A stretch of DNA of 64,000 bases from Parashewanella sp965200795 (GTDB lineage Bacteria > Pseudomonadota > Gammaproteobacteria > Enterobacterales > Shewanellaceae). The notes beneath the pieces were generated by a model that was given only the letters and a program-made list of their open reading frames with translations, did no database searches and had not been told where the DNA came from. Positions 1 through 8,880 of the stretch are shown here, one piece after another. The stretch spans positions 620,001 to 684,000 of the forward strand of contig CBDAVB010000013.1 of the NCBI GenBank assembly GCA_965200795.1, read 5' to 3'. The translations under genes and the position numbers were made by a program. Position 1 is the stretch's first letter. Each line of letters begins with the position of its first letter.

Positions 1-829
1 GAACCCGGTCGTGAATGTACGGCATCACAATATCCATGCAAGCCTGCATAATCCCCAACGGACCGCCGGCAAGCACCACACGTTCGTAGTCCAGGCCGCT
101 CATTAATACTTTTACGCCTTGGTTGTATCCGCCGAGAATGTTTTCTTCCGGTACTTCACAGTCTTCAAATACCAGTTCACAGGTATTGGAGCCGCGCATG
201 CCGAGCTTGTCGAGTTTTTGCGCGGTTGAAAACCCCTTGAAGCCGCGCTCAACAATGAACGCGGTTATACCGTGCGGACCTTTATCAATGTCAGTTTTGG
301 CATAGACGACATACGTGTCGGCGTCCGGACCGTTTGTGATCCACATTTTACTGCCGTTAAGGATGAATTTACCGCCCTGTTTACGCGCGCGCAGTTTCAT
401 TGAAACCACATCAGAGCCGGCGTTAGGCTCACTCATGGCAAGGGCGCCGATATGCTCACCTGAAACAAGCTTCGGCAGATACTTAGCTTTTTGTACGGCG
501 TTACCGTTTTGATTGATCTGGTTAACGCAAAGGTTGGAGTGAGCGCCGTAGCTCAGACCGATTGAGGCCGAGGCGCGGGAAACTTCCTCCATCGCGACGA
601 CATGAGCGAGGTAGCCCATGTCAGCGCCGCCGAATGCCTCGTCAACGGTAATGCCTAAAAGTCCCATGTCACCGAGTAACGGCCACATCCGGTTAGGAAA
701 CGCATTTTCCTGATCGGTTTTTTCGGCTAAAGGCGCTATTTCGCCGGCGGCAAATTGCTGAACCGCGTCACGCAGCATATCGATGTCTTCGCCGAGCGCG
801 AAATTCAGGTTTGTGTATATTGAGCTCAT
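1..829 (-). CDS. liuA: Isovaleryl-CoA dehydrogenase, C-terminus beyond window edge
   Basis: FAD flavoprotein of leucine catabolism that oxidises isovaleryl-CoA to 3-methylcrotonyl-CoA. The 276 residues seen are the N-terminal and middle domains of an acyl-CoA dehydrogenase: GLSYGAHSNLC near residue 91, the flavin-region motif AMSEPNAGSD (131-140), KMWITNG (161-167). Residues 246-256 read LDYERVVLAGG; in isovaleryl-CoA dehydrogenases the catalytic glutamate lies in this helix rather than at the usual C-terminal site, so E249 separates it from short-chain or butyryl-CoA enzymes. The ATG at 829 lies downstream of the liuR gene, and the two probably form one operon. The C-terminal third is outside the window. 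Confidence 0.93.
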   Translation of the reverse strand, partial: MSSIYTNLNFALGEDIDMLRDAVQQFAAGEIAPLAEKTDQENAFPNRMWPLLGDMGLLGITVDEAFGGADMGYLAHVVAMEEVSRASASIGLSYGAHSNLCVNQINQNGNAVQKAKYLPKLVSGEHIGALAMSEPNAGSDVVSMKLRARKQGGKFILNGSKMWITNGPDADTYVVYAKTDIDKGPHGITAFIVERGFKGFSTAQKLDKLGMRGSNTCELVFEDCEVPEENILGGYNQGVKVLMSGLDYERVVLAGGPLGIMQACMDIVMPYIHDRV

Positions 830-840
830 TTGTAGGATCC

Positions 841-896
841 TGTTGATATTTTAATCTGTTGATATTTTAATCTGTTGATATTTTAATCTGTTGATG
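841..896. repeat. 16-bp tandem repeat, 3.5 copies
   Basis: The unit TGTTGATATTTTAATC occurs three times without change at 841-888, followed by a half copy. It fills most of the gap between liuR (stop at 915) and the liuA start, just upstream of the liuA ribosome-binding region. Copy number could change by slippage and alter liuR-liuA spacing; any function is unknown. Confidence 0.9.
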
Positions 897-914
897 TTCT
901 GCCTTCGCGATTCG

Positions 915-1322
915 TTATGTCATTATTTTTTTTGAATCCGCTAAGGCCGCCCGGCATTGCTGCTCAGCGGAGCGGAGCTCCATAAGTACGACTTTGATAT
1001 CATCCATTTGCTGTTGAAGCGCGGCTTTCTTTTCCTCAATCAGTTCGATCATGGTATCTAACTGACTGGTGCTGGATTTATCCGCGTCATACATTTCGAA
1101 CAGTCTTCGGGTTTCAGCTAAAGAAAAGCCTAAACGCTTACCTCTTAAAATGAGTTTTAAACGTACTTTGTCCTTTAAACTATAAACCCGCGTCTGCCCG
1201 CGGCGTTGCGGTTTTAATAAACCCTGATCTTCATAAAAGCGAATGCTTCTGGTGGTAATATCAAACTCTTTTGATAAATCACTAATTGAGTAACTACTGG
1301 GAGAATTGCTGATAATACTCAT
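915..1322 (-). CDS. liuR: MerR-family regulator of branched-chain amino acid degradation (LiuR)
   Basis: 135-residue MerR-type regulator. Residues 11-80 are the winged-helix DNA-binding domain (YSISDLSKEFDITTRSIRFY, then EDQGLLKP and RVYSLKD), followed by a dimerising coiled coil (residues 85-115, ending in the pattern typical of LiuR). It has no C-terminal metal-binding cysteine cluster; the only Cys is in EQQCRAAL. LiuR proteins control the liu genes, and this one lies directly upstream of liuA on the same strand. An operator-like palindrome sits 45 bp upstream of its start, consistent with autoregulation. Confidence 0.85.
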   Translation of the reverse strand: MSIISNSPSSYSISDLSKEFDITTRSIRFYEDQGLLKPQRRGQTRVYSLKDKVRLKLILRGKRLGFSLAETRRLFEMYDADKSSTSQLDTMIELIEEKKAALQQQMDDIKVVLMELRSAEQQCRAALADSKKIMT

Positions 1323-1366
1323 CGAACTACCGTTTTAAAAATAATATAACGGAAAGGTACAGGAAG

Positions 1367-1382
1367 TTTACGTAAAGGTAAA
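1367..1382. promoter_or_regulatory. Candidate LiuR operator
   Basis: TTTACGTAAAGGTAAA (read on the minus strand TTTACCTTTACGTAAA) is a near-palindrome resembling the known LiuR consensus built from TTTACGT half-sites. It lies 45-60 bp upstream of the liuR ATG, with a TATATTATT stretch between it and the start that could be the -10 region. Function is inferred from position and sequence only. Confidence 0.5.
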
Positions 1383-1734
1383 GTTTGTGATGTTTAAGAT
1401 TAACTGAAATTACCGGTGAAATTTCTCTTAACTCATTCAGGGACTGTTCCCGTTGCCGATATCAAGTAACGAAGAATGAAGCTTAGTTACTCTGAACGAA
1501 ATAACGACAATTGTGTATGTCGGTCATCCGGCGGATTTTCTCTGAACGGGAAAAAAGGCGCCGGACTCCGGCCTTAGCCGGAGTGACGATTTGACGCCCG
1601 TCTTAAGTACTCCTCAGTTACTCTTGCTTGAAAGACTGCCGGTATGACCGCGCGGGAGCGCCTTGTAGAGCACTTACATCCGGAGCGTCAAAAATATCGA
1701 AAAACTTACGGTCAGGTACTTAAATAAACACGAG
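1383..1734. other. Intergenic stretch with REP-like hairpin and MITE-like fragment
   Basis: No gene seen. It holds a REP-like hairpin at about 1556-1587 (GCCGGACTCCGGCCTTAGCC followed by GGAGTGACG) and, directly after, the right-hand part of the dispersed repeat described separately at 1589-1722. The preceding 1383-1550 bases show no recognisable element. Confidence 0.6.
1589..1722. repeat. Dispersed repeat family B, right-hand part
   Basis: This stretch aligns by eye with 57145-57275 over its whole length: GACGCCCGTCTTAAG, ACTCTTGCTTGAAAGACTGC, AAAAATATCGAAAAACTTA and the terminal GGTACT followed by TA. The left terminus seen in the 57.1-kb copy is missing. It abuts the 3' end of the chemoreceptor remnant. 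Confidence 0.75.
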
Positions 1735-2178
1735 TTACAGTTTGAAGCGATTAATAATGCCCTGGAGTTGACTTGAAAGTGCGCTTAACTCAGCGCCGGC
1801 GGCATTTTCAGTCGCGGCTAACTTAATATTTTGCATACCTTCATTTATTTCCTCAGTGGCTGATGACTGCTGTGTTACCGCCTTTGCGATCAGTCCGGCA
1901 TTCTCGGCGATATGCTCAATTTCCTGCTGTGTATCGGCAATGGATTTTTCACTTTTTCCGGCGGAGCTGATGGTTTTCTCAGCCAGACGATTGGACTCGC
2001 TCATGGTTCTGACCGCGGTTTCCGTTCCCTGTCGCAGGTGAGCAATCATCTGTTCAATATGGCTTGTGGATTCCTGCGTTTTTTTAGCACCCGTGTATAT
2101 TGTAATTAGCCCTAAACATAGTGTGGGTATAAGCCCGATAATTAAAAATGCGATGAGAAGTTTATGAGTCTCGCATAG
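1735..2178 (-). pseudogene. Methyl-accepting chemotaxis protein remnant with internal deletion
   Basis: In one frame the minus strand reads a membrane segment typical of chemoreceptor N-termini (HKLLIAFLIIGLIPTL) and then directly the distal part of a signalling domain (QMIAHLRQGTETAV to a typical C-terminus LQGIINRFKL). The ligand-binding domain, HAMP domain and the conserved hairpin tip (normally EQTNLLALNAAIEAARAGE) are all absent, so a deletion of well over 1 kb fused the two ends. The N-terminal start is also lost at the IS200-type insertion. It cannot signal as a receptor. The preserved frame across the junction suggests the deletion is young or fortuitously in frame. Confidence 0.75.
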
Positions 2179-2184
2179 GGTTAA

Positions 2185-2745
2185 AACCCCCGTCTTTCAG
2201 ACGGGTAGCTTTCAGCTAGCTGTTGCCTTTATGATGTATGGATGAAGTACCCCGACAAGGATCTCACACAAAATATACAAGATTGAGTATCATTTCGTAT
2301 GGGTCACAAAATACAGATATAAAGTTCTTGTAGGGGACGTGGGTTTAAGAGTGAGGGATTTAGTCAGACAAGTTTGTGAATATCTTGAAATAGAGATATT
2401 ACTTGGAGTCATAAGTAAAGATCACGTTCACTTACTTGTTTCAGCTCCACCGACCATACCAGCATCATTGATAATGAAGCGAATCAAGGGCAGGACATCT
2501 ACAAAAATATTCAGTGAATACCCAATGCTAAAAAAGAAATATTGGGGTCAGCATTTCTGGGCACGGGGCTACTTTTGCGTCACAGCAGGTGAATTAACAA
2601 AAGAGATGATCGCGGAATATCTTGAGCATCACTTCGAAAGAAAAGGTCATGATAATTTTGACATAGAGTAAATCGAGTCACTGAAGCCGAGTAGCGGACT
2701 TTCAGTCCGCAAAAAGTAACCCACCGTCTTTCAGACGGTGGTTGT
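2185..2745 (+). mobile_element. IS200/IS605-type insertion sequence
   Basis: Element bounded by imperfect palindromes characteristic of this family: left hairpin CCCGTCT-TTC-AGACGGG at 2189-2205, and right hairpins GCGGACT-TTC-AGTCCGC (2694-2710) and CCACCGTCT-TTC-AGACGGTGG (2721-2741). All share a TTC loop. There are no terminal inverted repeats, as expected. It carries only a tnpA gene (no tnpB) and sits at the broken N-terminal end of the chemoreceptor remnant. Exact ends are estimated from the hairpins. Confidence 0.8.
2238..2671 (+). pseudogene. tnpA: TnpA Y1 transposase of IS200/IS605 type, frameshifted
   Basis: HUH-type single-strand transposase. The body is clear: KIEYHFVWVTKYRYKVL (from 2279), the HUH motif DHVHLLVSAPP, and WARGYF with the nucleophile Tyr near the end. 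The N-terminus starts at ATG 2238 (MDEVPRQGSHT) in one frame, and the rest continues in another after an A-tract around 2270, so one frameshift separates start and body. The first usable in-frame start in the body frame is GTG 2339, which would drop the first beta strand. Probably inactive. Confidence 0.8.
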
Positions 2746-2776
2746 TAAGTTTTTTGACTGTCAATATGGCGGATTT

Positions 2777-3250
2777 CTAGCGATATTCAGCGGCGGTTAT
2801 AAACTCTTCGAAAGTTTCACACCAGATAATTACACTTGTGTAGTTTTCTATATCGATTCGTTTCGGTACATCCAGAATAAAGCCGTTGAATGAATTGACA
2901 TTACCGACTTTAACCATTTGTGATTTCAGCTTTTTGAAGTCCTTCTCCGTTTCGACGAATTCAGGGGACAGATAAAGCTTATAATCCGGCCCGGGCGCTA
3001 ACTTACCCTCAAATGAAATATGTCCGGAGCCAATGGCGATATGACCTTCCCCCCAATGAAAAAAATCACTGCCTTTTAGATCCTTACGGAATTCAGCTTT
3101 ATATTTCGCCTGAGCCATTCTGGCTGAAATACTCTGCTCAGACGGAGCCTTGCTCGCGGTTAAAACCGGCAGGGTGTATATACCGGCGGCGAATCCGGCA
3201 ATTGCGAAAATAAGATGTGATACGGCCAGCGGGAGTTTTTTCTTCATCAT
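2777..3250 (-). CDS. DM13-domain exported protein
   Basis: 157 residues. Residues 1-32 form an N-terminal membrane anchor or signal sequence (LAVSHLIFAIAGFAAGIYTL). Residues 55-155 match the DM13 domain: GHIAIGSGHISFEGKLAPGP, DYKLYLSP, FNGFILDVP and the closing NYTSVIIWCETFEEFI with the conserved Cys after IW. DM13 domains are thought to act in electron transfer or as redox modules at membranes; the substrate is unknown. No operon partner: it is flanked by the IS200-type element and the IS-disrupted gene. Confidence 0.75.
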   Translation of the reverse strand: MMKKKLPLAVSHLIFAIAGFAAGIYTLPVLTASKAPSEQSISARMAQAKYKAEFRKDLKGSDFFHWGEGHIAIGSGHISFEGKLAPGPDYKLYLSPEFVETEKDFKKLKSQMVKVGNVNSFNGFILDVPKRIDIENYTSVIIWCETFEEFITAAEYR

Positions 3251-3361
3251 CCTATGACTTATTTGTGAAGATTACTGGTAAATATAGACCGAAAACACAG
3301 CATCGCGAACGCAATACTGAAAATTAAGGCAAAAAAGCTTCCGGCTGACGCCGGGTCATTT

Positions 3362-3418
3362 AGTACCCGACTATAATTTTTTCACTGTTCTGACGCCCGT
3401 CTTAAGCACTCCGCGGCA
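3362..3418. repeat. Dispersed repeat family B, left-hand fragment
   Basis: AGTACCCGACTATAATTTTT followed by TTCACTGTTCTGACGCCCGT matches the left end of the intact copy at 57119. The stop codon of the adjacent CARD-like gene (3402) lies inside this fragment, so that gene's last few residues are encoded by the repeat. Confidence 0.7.
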
Positions 3419-3892
3419 CTGCGCTCTTGTGTGTTCGCGGTAAATCCCCCGCGGCAGCTGATATCGCATCCGCAAAATTCTTTAACAGCTTGCCCCCCTC
3501 TTGTCGGAAATTTTTTGATTGGGCTAATTCACTGGCTGTTTTGGCAATATCATCCGCTTGCTGCTGTGTTTTATCCCTTAAAATTGTTTGTAATAATAAA
3601 AGTTGTCTGCCGGGTTGTTTTGTGTTTTGTAACGCGCTTAGATCATTATCAGTTATTACTAGGTTTTGCTGAAGCTTTCCTAAAAATGCCTCCGCTGTTA
3701 CAGGGTGCTTTAACAGACAAAGTAGCGACCAGTGAGTATGCAGCAGCACGTTTCTTTTATCAACGGGTATAACGGTTATTTTGTCCGCGGCTTTCCCGGC
3801 CGCTTCTTTTGCTCCCTTCCAGCTGAAACCGGTTTTTTCCATTATTGTTAATGAGTTATCAAAATTCGCTGTAACTACTCAATAAGTTGTGG

Positions 3893-3985
3893 TAAGTACC
3901 CAGTCAAATGAAATCGAATATTTTTCTTTCTGAAACGCCAGTCAAGAGCGACTTCTTCAGATGAAAGCAATTGACTAGGTACTTA
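3893..3985. repeat. 93-bp MITE (family A), copy 1, nested in the IS66-type element
   Basis: The 89-bp core starts AGTACCCAGTCAA and ends TTGACTAGGTACT, inverted repeats of 13 bp with one mismatch, flanked on both sides by TA (3893-3894, 3984-3985). A second copy at 58197-58289 differs at one base. TA duplication and lack of coding capacity suggest a non-autonomous element mobilised by an IS630/Tc1-type transposase; remnants of such transposases lie at 37.7-39.2 kb. Confidence 0.85.
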
Positions 3986-4078
3986 AGTCATCAAACTGTA
4001 AGATTTTGTAACGATCGTGCGATCAACTTGACTGCTTATTTTAAGGCTTCATACTCTCATCAAATTTAATTATACCAC

Positions 4079-5688
4079 TTGATTTTGAAGCTAAAAATTC
4101 CTGATTTATCTGATTCAGCTTGCCCTGAATGTCGTCCAGTCGTTGAAGAACTACAGCAAACTATTGTAGAGCTGTCTGAGCGTGTTCAAATTTTAGAAGA
4201 TGAAATCAAAGAGCTTAAGAATCAGAAAAAGAAACCCAAGTTCAAACCCAGCGGTATGGATGATAATACTGACCCTGACAACGATGAAAACGGTTCGAAC
4301 AAAGGGAAGTCTGGCAAGCGAAAAGGAAAGCGCGGTAAAACCTCGAACCTGCGCATCCATAATGAAAAAGTCATAGAGCCGGAAGGTCACATTCCATCAA
4401 ACGCTCAATTCATCGGCTATAAAACTTTTGTTGTTCAAGACATCGAAATTAACAACATCAATACTTGTTACAAGATGGCCCGCTACCGTCTCGCTGACGG
4501 CAAGATAGTATCAGGCCAACTCCCGGCAGAGCTCAAAGGCTCGCACTTTGGTACAACATTAAGAACTTATGTGCTGTATCAGCACCATCATTGTCAAGTG
4601 ACTCAGTCGCTACTGCTCGAACAACTCAGAGAGTGGGGCGTCGATATTTCAGCAGGCCAACTCAATCGTTTGTTATCAGAAAAATATGATGACTTTCATC
4701 ACGAGAAGGATGACTTATTGACTAAAGGGCTAAGCGGTACAGGTTACATTACGACCGATGATACAGGTGGAGTCATCAAGGCAAAAATGGGTTTGTCACT
4801 CATATCGGTAATGAGCTGTTTGCTTGGTTTCAAAGTTCAAAAAGCAAAAGCAGAGTAAATTTCTTGTCATTGCTGTGTGCGGATCAACTCGGGTATCGCA
4901 TTAATACTGCGGCGCTGAATTATATGAAGCAACAAAGGTTACCCATGGCACAACGGGAAAGTCTTGCTAATCACCCATGTCAATTTTTTAATAATGAAGC
5001 ACAATGGCTGGAGCATTTACAGCAGCTCGGATTTACCAGCGAACGTCATATTCGATGTGCGACCGAAGGGGCATTATTTGCTCAAGCCGTTGAAGTGCAA
5101 CCTATCGAATCATTGGTGGTTGTCAGTGATGGCGCGGGACAATTTAAGGTACTCATTCACGCTCTGTGCTGGGTTCATGCTGAAAGGCTCATCCACAATC
5201 TTATTCCACTTTGCCCAGAACACCGTAGTGATATCAAAAAAGTGAGAGATGAGATTTGGGATTTTTACCGTGAGCTTAAACGTTATAAAGTTCAGCCTTG
5301 TATCAAGAAAGCAGAACAACTCTCTCAAAGGTTTGATGATATTTTTACGCAAAAGACCAGTTATCAAACCTTGAATCAACAGCTAAAGCGACTGCACAAA
5401 CATAAGTCGTCGCTACTTCGAGTACTGGAACGACCTGAAATTCCGATACATACCAACGGCAGTGAAAACGATTTGCGAGAACATGTCAAAAGGCGAAAAG
5501 TCAGTGGTGGAACAAGAAGTGATTTAGGACGCCGATGCCGAGACACCTTTTCGAGTTTGCGCAAAACCTGCCAAAAACAAAACGTGTCATTTTGGGCGTT
5601 TTTAAATGACAGGCTTTCTCTTAAAAATACCATCCCTTTACTGGGAGACTTGGTGCTGCAAGGGTCTCGAACTACCACAACTTATTGA
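4079..5688 (+). pseudogene. IS66-family transposase, single frameshift
   Basis: DDE transposase. N-terminal coiled coil (residues 20-48) and basic linker (KGKSGKRKGKRGK), then the IS66 core. Around 4766 the frame is lost just after DDTG: in the following frame the expected SHQGKNGFVTHIGNELFAWF continues and runs into the second part (4864-5688). That part has VVSDGAGQFK...HALCWVHAERL (second Asp) and NGSENDLREHVKRRKVSGGT (Glu). A single missing base at 4765-4767 explains the break. Start TTG 4079 is weakly supported. Likely inactive unless rescued by ribosomal slippage. Confidence 0.85.
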
Positions 5689-6483
5689 GTAGTTACAATT
5701 CGCTTTTAATTCGCTTACCTCAGCGGCTTGATCTTGAGTCAGCAGTCCTGAGCTGTCGGACAGGAGAGTGTTTAATACATCTTCAAGGATAATGTGGATA
5801 TGACTGTAATTAAAAATGTTATAACTATTTACAATTTTAATACACAGTTCTCCAGGGGTGAGTTTGAGGTTGACGCCACTCTGATACTCAAAAAATTCGC
5901 TGATACCTATATGATTGTTAATAAACAGCTCACATAAAAATACCGCGTTAAAGATATCGTTCCTGAGTACCGCTTTGATTATATCGTCTGTTTCCGAATA
6001 AGCGACATTAAACGCGTCTTTTGGTTGCGGTTCAACCGCGGCGGCCTCGGATTGAGTGGTCGTACCCGCCGGATCAGCCTGTGTGTCTGTACGCTCAGTC
6101 TCAGGCGTCGGCATTTCTATAACCTCAAAATCTTCTGATGATCCGCTTTGTCCGAAGAAACGGTTAAATGCTGTTTGATGTTGGGGAGTAGCGTTATTGA
6201 GGGCGTGGGCTTTCCATCGGTTCAGTGCTCGCTTTAAATTATTACAGTCCCGCTTATATTGTGATTCCTTATCGCGGGTAAGGAAAATTTTGCGAAACCA
6301 ACTGGTTTTAACTATGTCCGTGACTTCTCCGTGCCTGACGGGATCACAGGTCGCTTTATACTCAACGCCCGCGATTTTCAGTAAAAAGTCCGGCCGCTGA
6401 AACATGTCTAAATTTAAGCTCTTTAAAGCATCATCTAATTGAAGCTGAGTAAAACTGCAGTCAATAGGGTTACTAATTGCCAT

Positions 6484-6725
6484 GATACGCGCTCTTTAAG
6501 TGTGAGAAAGATTAATATAAATAGCTGACGATAGGTTTTTTTTCGATATTTTATTTCCGGCCTTCGCCGGTATGAAAAAACATAAGCTTTAATGGTTAGT
6601 TCGCCCGGGAGGCGGGGAATTAAACCCGCGGAGATTAAAAAAGCTATCGGCATGAGCTTATATTTATCGTATCGGCATTATTTATACAAATTAAATTGTT
6701 TTAATAATCAGTTAATATTTTAAAA
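6484..6725. other. Intergenic gap with REP-like element
   Basis: No gene. A REP-like hairpin, CCGGCCTTCGCCGGTATG, lies at about 6555-6573 between the divergently read upstream side of the CARD-like gene and the end of yejM. An A+T-rich stretch precedes the yejM stop. Confidence 0.5.
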
Positions 6726-8525
6726 TTAATTATTGTACAGTCTGCGGCCCTCACGCATAACCTGAATCAGCTCAGGCGCGCGCATTTTTCTATCGCGGAG
6801 GCGCTTTTTGAAACCGATATCATAAATCCGGTACTTTCCGTGCCTGTCAATAACGGTAATTTGATCTTTCTGATAAATCGCGAACGCCCGTTGATCGCCG
6901 ATATATACCCAGCTGTCAGGGCTCGGCTTCAGCAGGGAATCGCCGGAACTGTAATCCTTAGCGGGGTTTTCGCATCCTAAAACCTCAGTCATTAAAGTCG
7001 GGGCTATTGAGTAATGCGTAGTGCGGTAGTCAACTTGCCTTGAACCGTGATCAGGCCAGTGGATAATAAGCGGCACTTCGACGTTTGCCGGTGATAATGA
7101 GTCTTTATAGTCGTTATTAATATCAAAAATCGCCCCGTTTTCCCCCGCTATCACAATAATAGTGTTCTCAGGAATACTGTTCACGAGTTTATCAATCTGC
7201 CTGTCGACATAACTCGCGGACTGCCGGTATTGATTGAACAGGACACGTTGTGCCGGCTTGTAATCGCCCGGTGTTTTAACGGTTTTAATGCCTAAGTAAC
7301 CGACGGGAGTATCAAATGTTTCCGTGGCGTTAAGATTTACCAGCGCGAACCAGGGCTGAGACTGATGTTGCCGCCAGTGACTGAAACGGCTGAGAATATT
7401 GGCGTCGGCGACCGCGTTATTATGGTGATGTCTGACGATATGCTTGTCAAAATCGTTAAACATCGCACGAGGCTCAAGATCACTGATGAAAGCCTGCGAG
7501 TTAAACAGCCCCAGGTTATAGCCCGCTCTTTTTAACTCCTGAGTCAAGACCGGCGATTTAAAATCAAATAAACCCGCGTCTGAATAAGAGGTTTGTAACG
7601 AATATAAAATAGAAAATATGCTGCTCTGATAATTGCCGCCGCCGCTGAAGTGATTTCTGAAATTAAAATTATTTTGAGCATACCGTGATAAGAAAGGCAT
7701 GGTGGCTTTATTAAGCATGTCCCTTCTTAAACTGGTCACGGAGACAAATAAAATATCCGGATGCCTTTCCGCCTTACAATGAAGCGGAGCTAAGGGATAT
7801 CTCAGACTTGTTTCTTTGCCCGCCTCGGAAAATGTACTTGATCTTCTCTCAAAGCCGTGTTTTTCCATGAAGGTTTTTGCGGTCGCGGGGTATGATAACG
7901 GATAAGCGTCATCGTAGCGTGTGATATTGACGGCGTTGGCGGCGTCAGCCCAGATATGAATGAGATGACTCGCGACAAAGCAAGTGCCGACTACGGCTAA
8001 TACTTTCGGGCCGTAATTACGTTTCTGAATTTTGTTTATGCGCTTCCACAGATAATTAGCCAGCGTGAGCTCAACGGTTAAGATAACGACAGGAGTCACT
8101 AAATAGGAGTATCCGTGAAAAAGAGAGTTAAGATCCGTCCAGGCTAAGTCAATCGCGAACGGGCTCAGGTGAATCCCGTAAACCTCAAATATTTTTGTAT
8201 CGTACAGCAGGACGGTCTGGCCGGCGGTCGCGACAACGGCGGCAAAACCTCTAAGAATCCGGGAGTAGGGGAGTAATATCGTCGCCGGAAACAGGCATAC
8301 AAGATAAACAATGAAAGCAAGAAAGCAGAACTGACCGATAGTGTATAAAATCAGATAACCCCAGCCGGCTACAGAGTCGGGAAATCCGAGAGCCGAGATA
8401 TAACGTGAACCTATGATGACGGCTAAAAGACCGTTGACAAAAGCAAACCAATGTCCCCAGTTGATTAAGTTTGATACTTTATCTCTGCCGAGTCGTTTTG
8501 CCGCTTCAAAAATATTTTCCTGCAT
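6726..8525 (-). CDS. yejM: Inner-membrane LPS-homeostasis protein YejM/PbgA/LapC
   Basis: 599 residues, the usual length. The N-terminal DUF3413 region has five predicted membrane helices (about residues 25-190). A linker and a periplasmic sulfatase/phosphoethanolamine-transferase-like domain follow (DILFVSVTSLRRDMLNKATMPFLS from about 255, FRNHFSGGGNYQSSIF, IIVIAGENGAIFD). The usual catalytic Thr of active transferases is not evident (SVTSLRRD), as in other YejM proteins. In enterobacteria YejM senses LPS and restrains LapB/FtsH-dependent LpxC degradation. It lies upstream of yejL on the same strand with a 58-bp gap before it. Confidence 0.92.
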   Translation of the reverse strand: MQENIFEAAKRLGRDKVSNLINWGHWFAFVNGLLAVIIGSRYISALGFPDSVAGWGYLILYTIGQFCFLAFIVYLVCLFPATILLPYSRILRGFAAVVATAGQTVLLYDTKIFEVYGIHLSPFAIDLAWTDLNSLFHGYSYLVTPVVILTVELTLANYLWKRINKIQKRNYGPKVLAVVGTCFVASHLIHIWADAANAVNITRYDDAYPLSYPATAKTFMEKHGFERRSSTFSEAGKETSLRYPLAPLHCKAERHPDILFVSVTSLRRDMLNKATMPFLSRYAQNNFNFRNHFSGGGNYQSSIFSILYSLQTSYSDAGLFDFKSPVLTQELKRAGYNLGLFNSQAFISDLEPRAMFNDFDKHIVRHHHNNAVADANILSRFSHWRQHQSQPWFALVNLNATETFDTPVGYLGIKTVKTPGDYKPAQRVLFNQYRQSASYVDRQIDKLVNSIPENTIIVIAGENGAIFDINNDYKDSLSPANVEVPLIIHWPDHGSRQVDYRTTHYSIAPTLMTEVLGCENPAKDYSSGDSLLKPSPDSWVYIGDQRAFAIYQKDQITVIDRHGKYRIYDIGFKKRLRDRKMRAPELIQVMREGRRLYNN

Positions 8526-8583
8526 TATCAGCTCAAGTTTCCGCTTTCAAATGAATTTTCAAAAGATTAAATCGTATCTTAGG

Positions 8584-8805
8584 TTACTTGTTAACTTTAG
8601 TCGATTGTTTCAGCGCGCCGGCGAATTGTTCAACGATAGCCTCTCTCGATTCTTCAGCGATGTTGCTTTCAATAATATGAGTGATACTGTTTCCCAGTAC
8701 CATTAAGCTTAAATCAACCGGTGCCCGGTGCTTATCCAGCACGGCCAAAACCTCATTGATAACGGATTCCATTTGCTCGTTTTTGTATTTAGATTGCGCA
8801 GCCAT
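8584..8805 (-). CDS. yejL: YejL, UPF0352/DUF1414 small protein
   Basis: About 73 residues starting MAAQSKYKNEQMESVINEVL. The core HRAPVDLSLMVLGNSITHII is the UPF0352 signature. I chose the ATG at 8805; an upstream ATG at 8841 would add 12 hydrophobic residues not found in the family. It is a small helical dimeric protein of unknown function, always next to yejM/yejK. It precedes yejM on the same strand and is divergent from yejK, whose start is 75 bp away. Confidence 0.88.
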   Translation of the reverse strand: MAAQSKYKNEQMESVINEVLAVLDKHRAPVDLSLMVLGNSITHIIESNIAEESREAIVEQFAGALKQSTKVNK

Positions 8806-8880
8806 AAAAAAATGATTCACATAGAACAGAATTAGCGGCATATAATAGCGAAAATTTAACTCACTATCACTAAAAGCCTT

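Larger units (their letters stand above)
3871..5696 (+). mobile_element. IS66-family insertion sequence with 8-bp target duplication
   Basis: Terminal inverted repeats of about 24 bp begin GTAACTACTCAATAAGTTGT at 3871 and, inverted, end at 5696. The direct repeat AATTCGCT flanks both ends (3863-3870 and 5697-5704), the 8-bp duplication typical of IS66-type transposition. It encodes one transposase (frameshifted) and no accessory tnpA/tnpB genes, as in the single-gene IS66 subgroup. A 93-bp MITE is nested just inside its left end. Confidence 0.92.
3402..6483 (-). pseudogene. CARD-like protein gene interrupted by an IS66-type element
   Basis: Removing 3871-5696 plus one 8-bp target copy restores a single open frame of 415 codons running from ATG 6483 to the stop at 3402 (779 + 469 = 1248 bases, exactly divisible by three). 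The N-terminal 130 residues are basic and unrecognised, residues 130-160 are Thr/Pro/Glu-rich. The part encoded at 3402-3862 has a helical pattern resembling a caspase-recruitment (death-fold) domain: DKRNVLLHTHWSLLCLL, then EAFLGKLQQNLVITDNDLSA and PGRQLLLLQTILRDK. I do not recognise the full protein. A host-directed or defence role is inference. The IS inactivates it, unless the 5' part (about 262 codons plus IS-derived residues) is still made. Confidence 0.65.
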
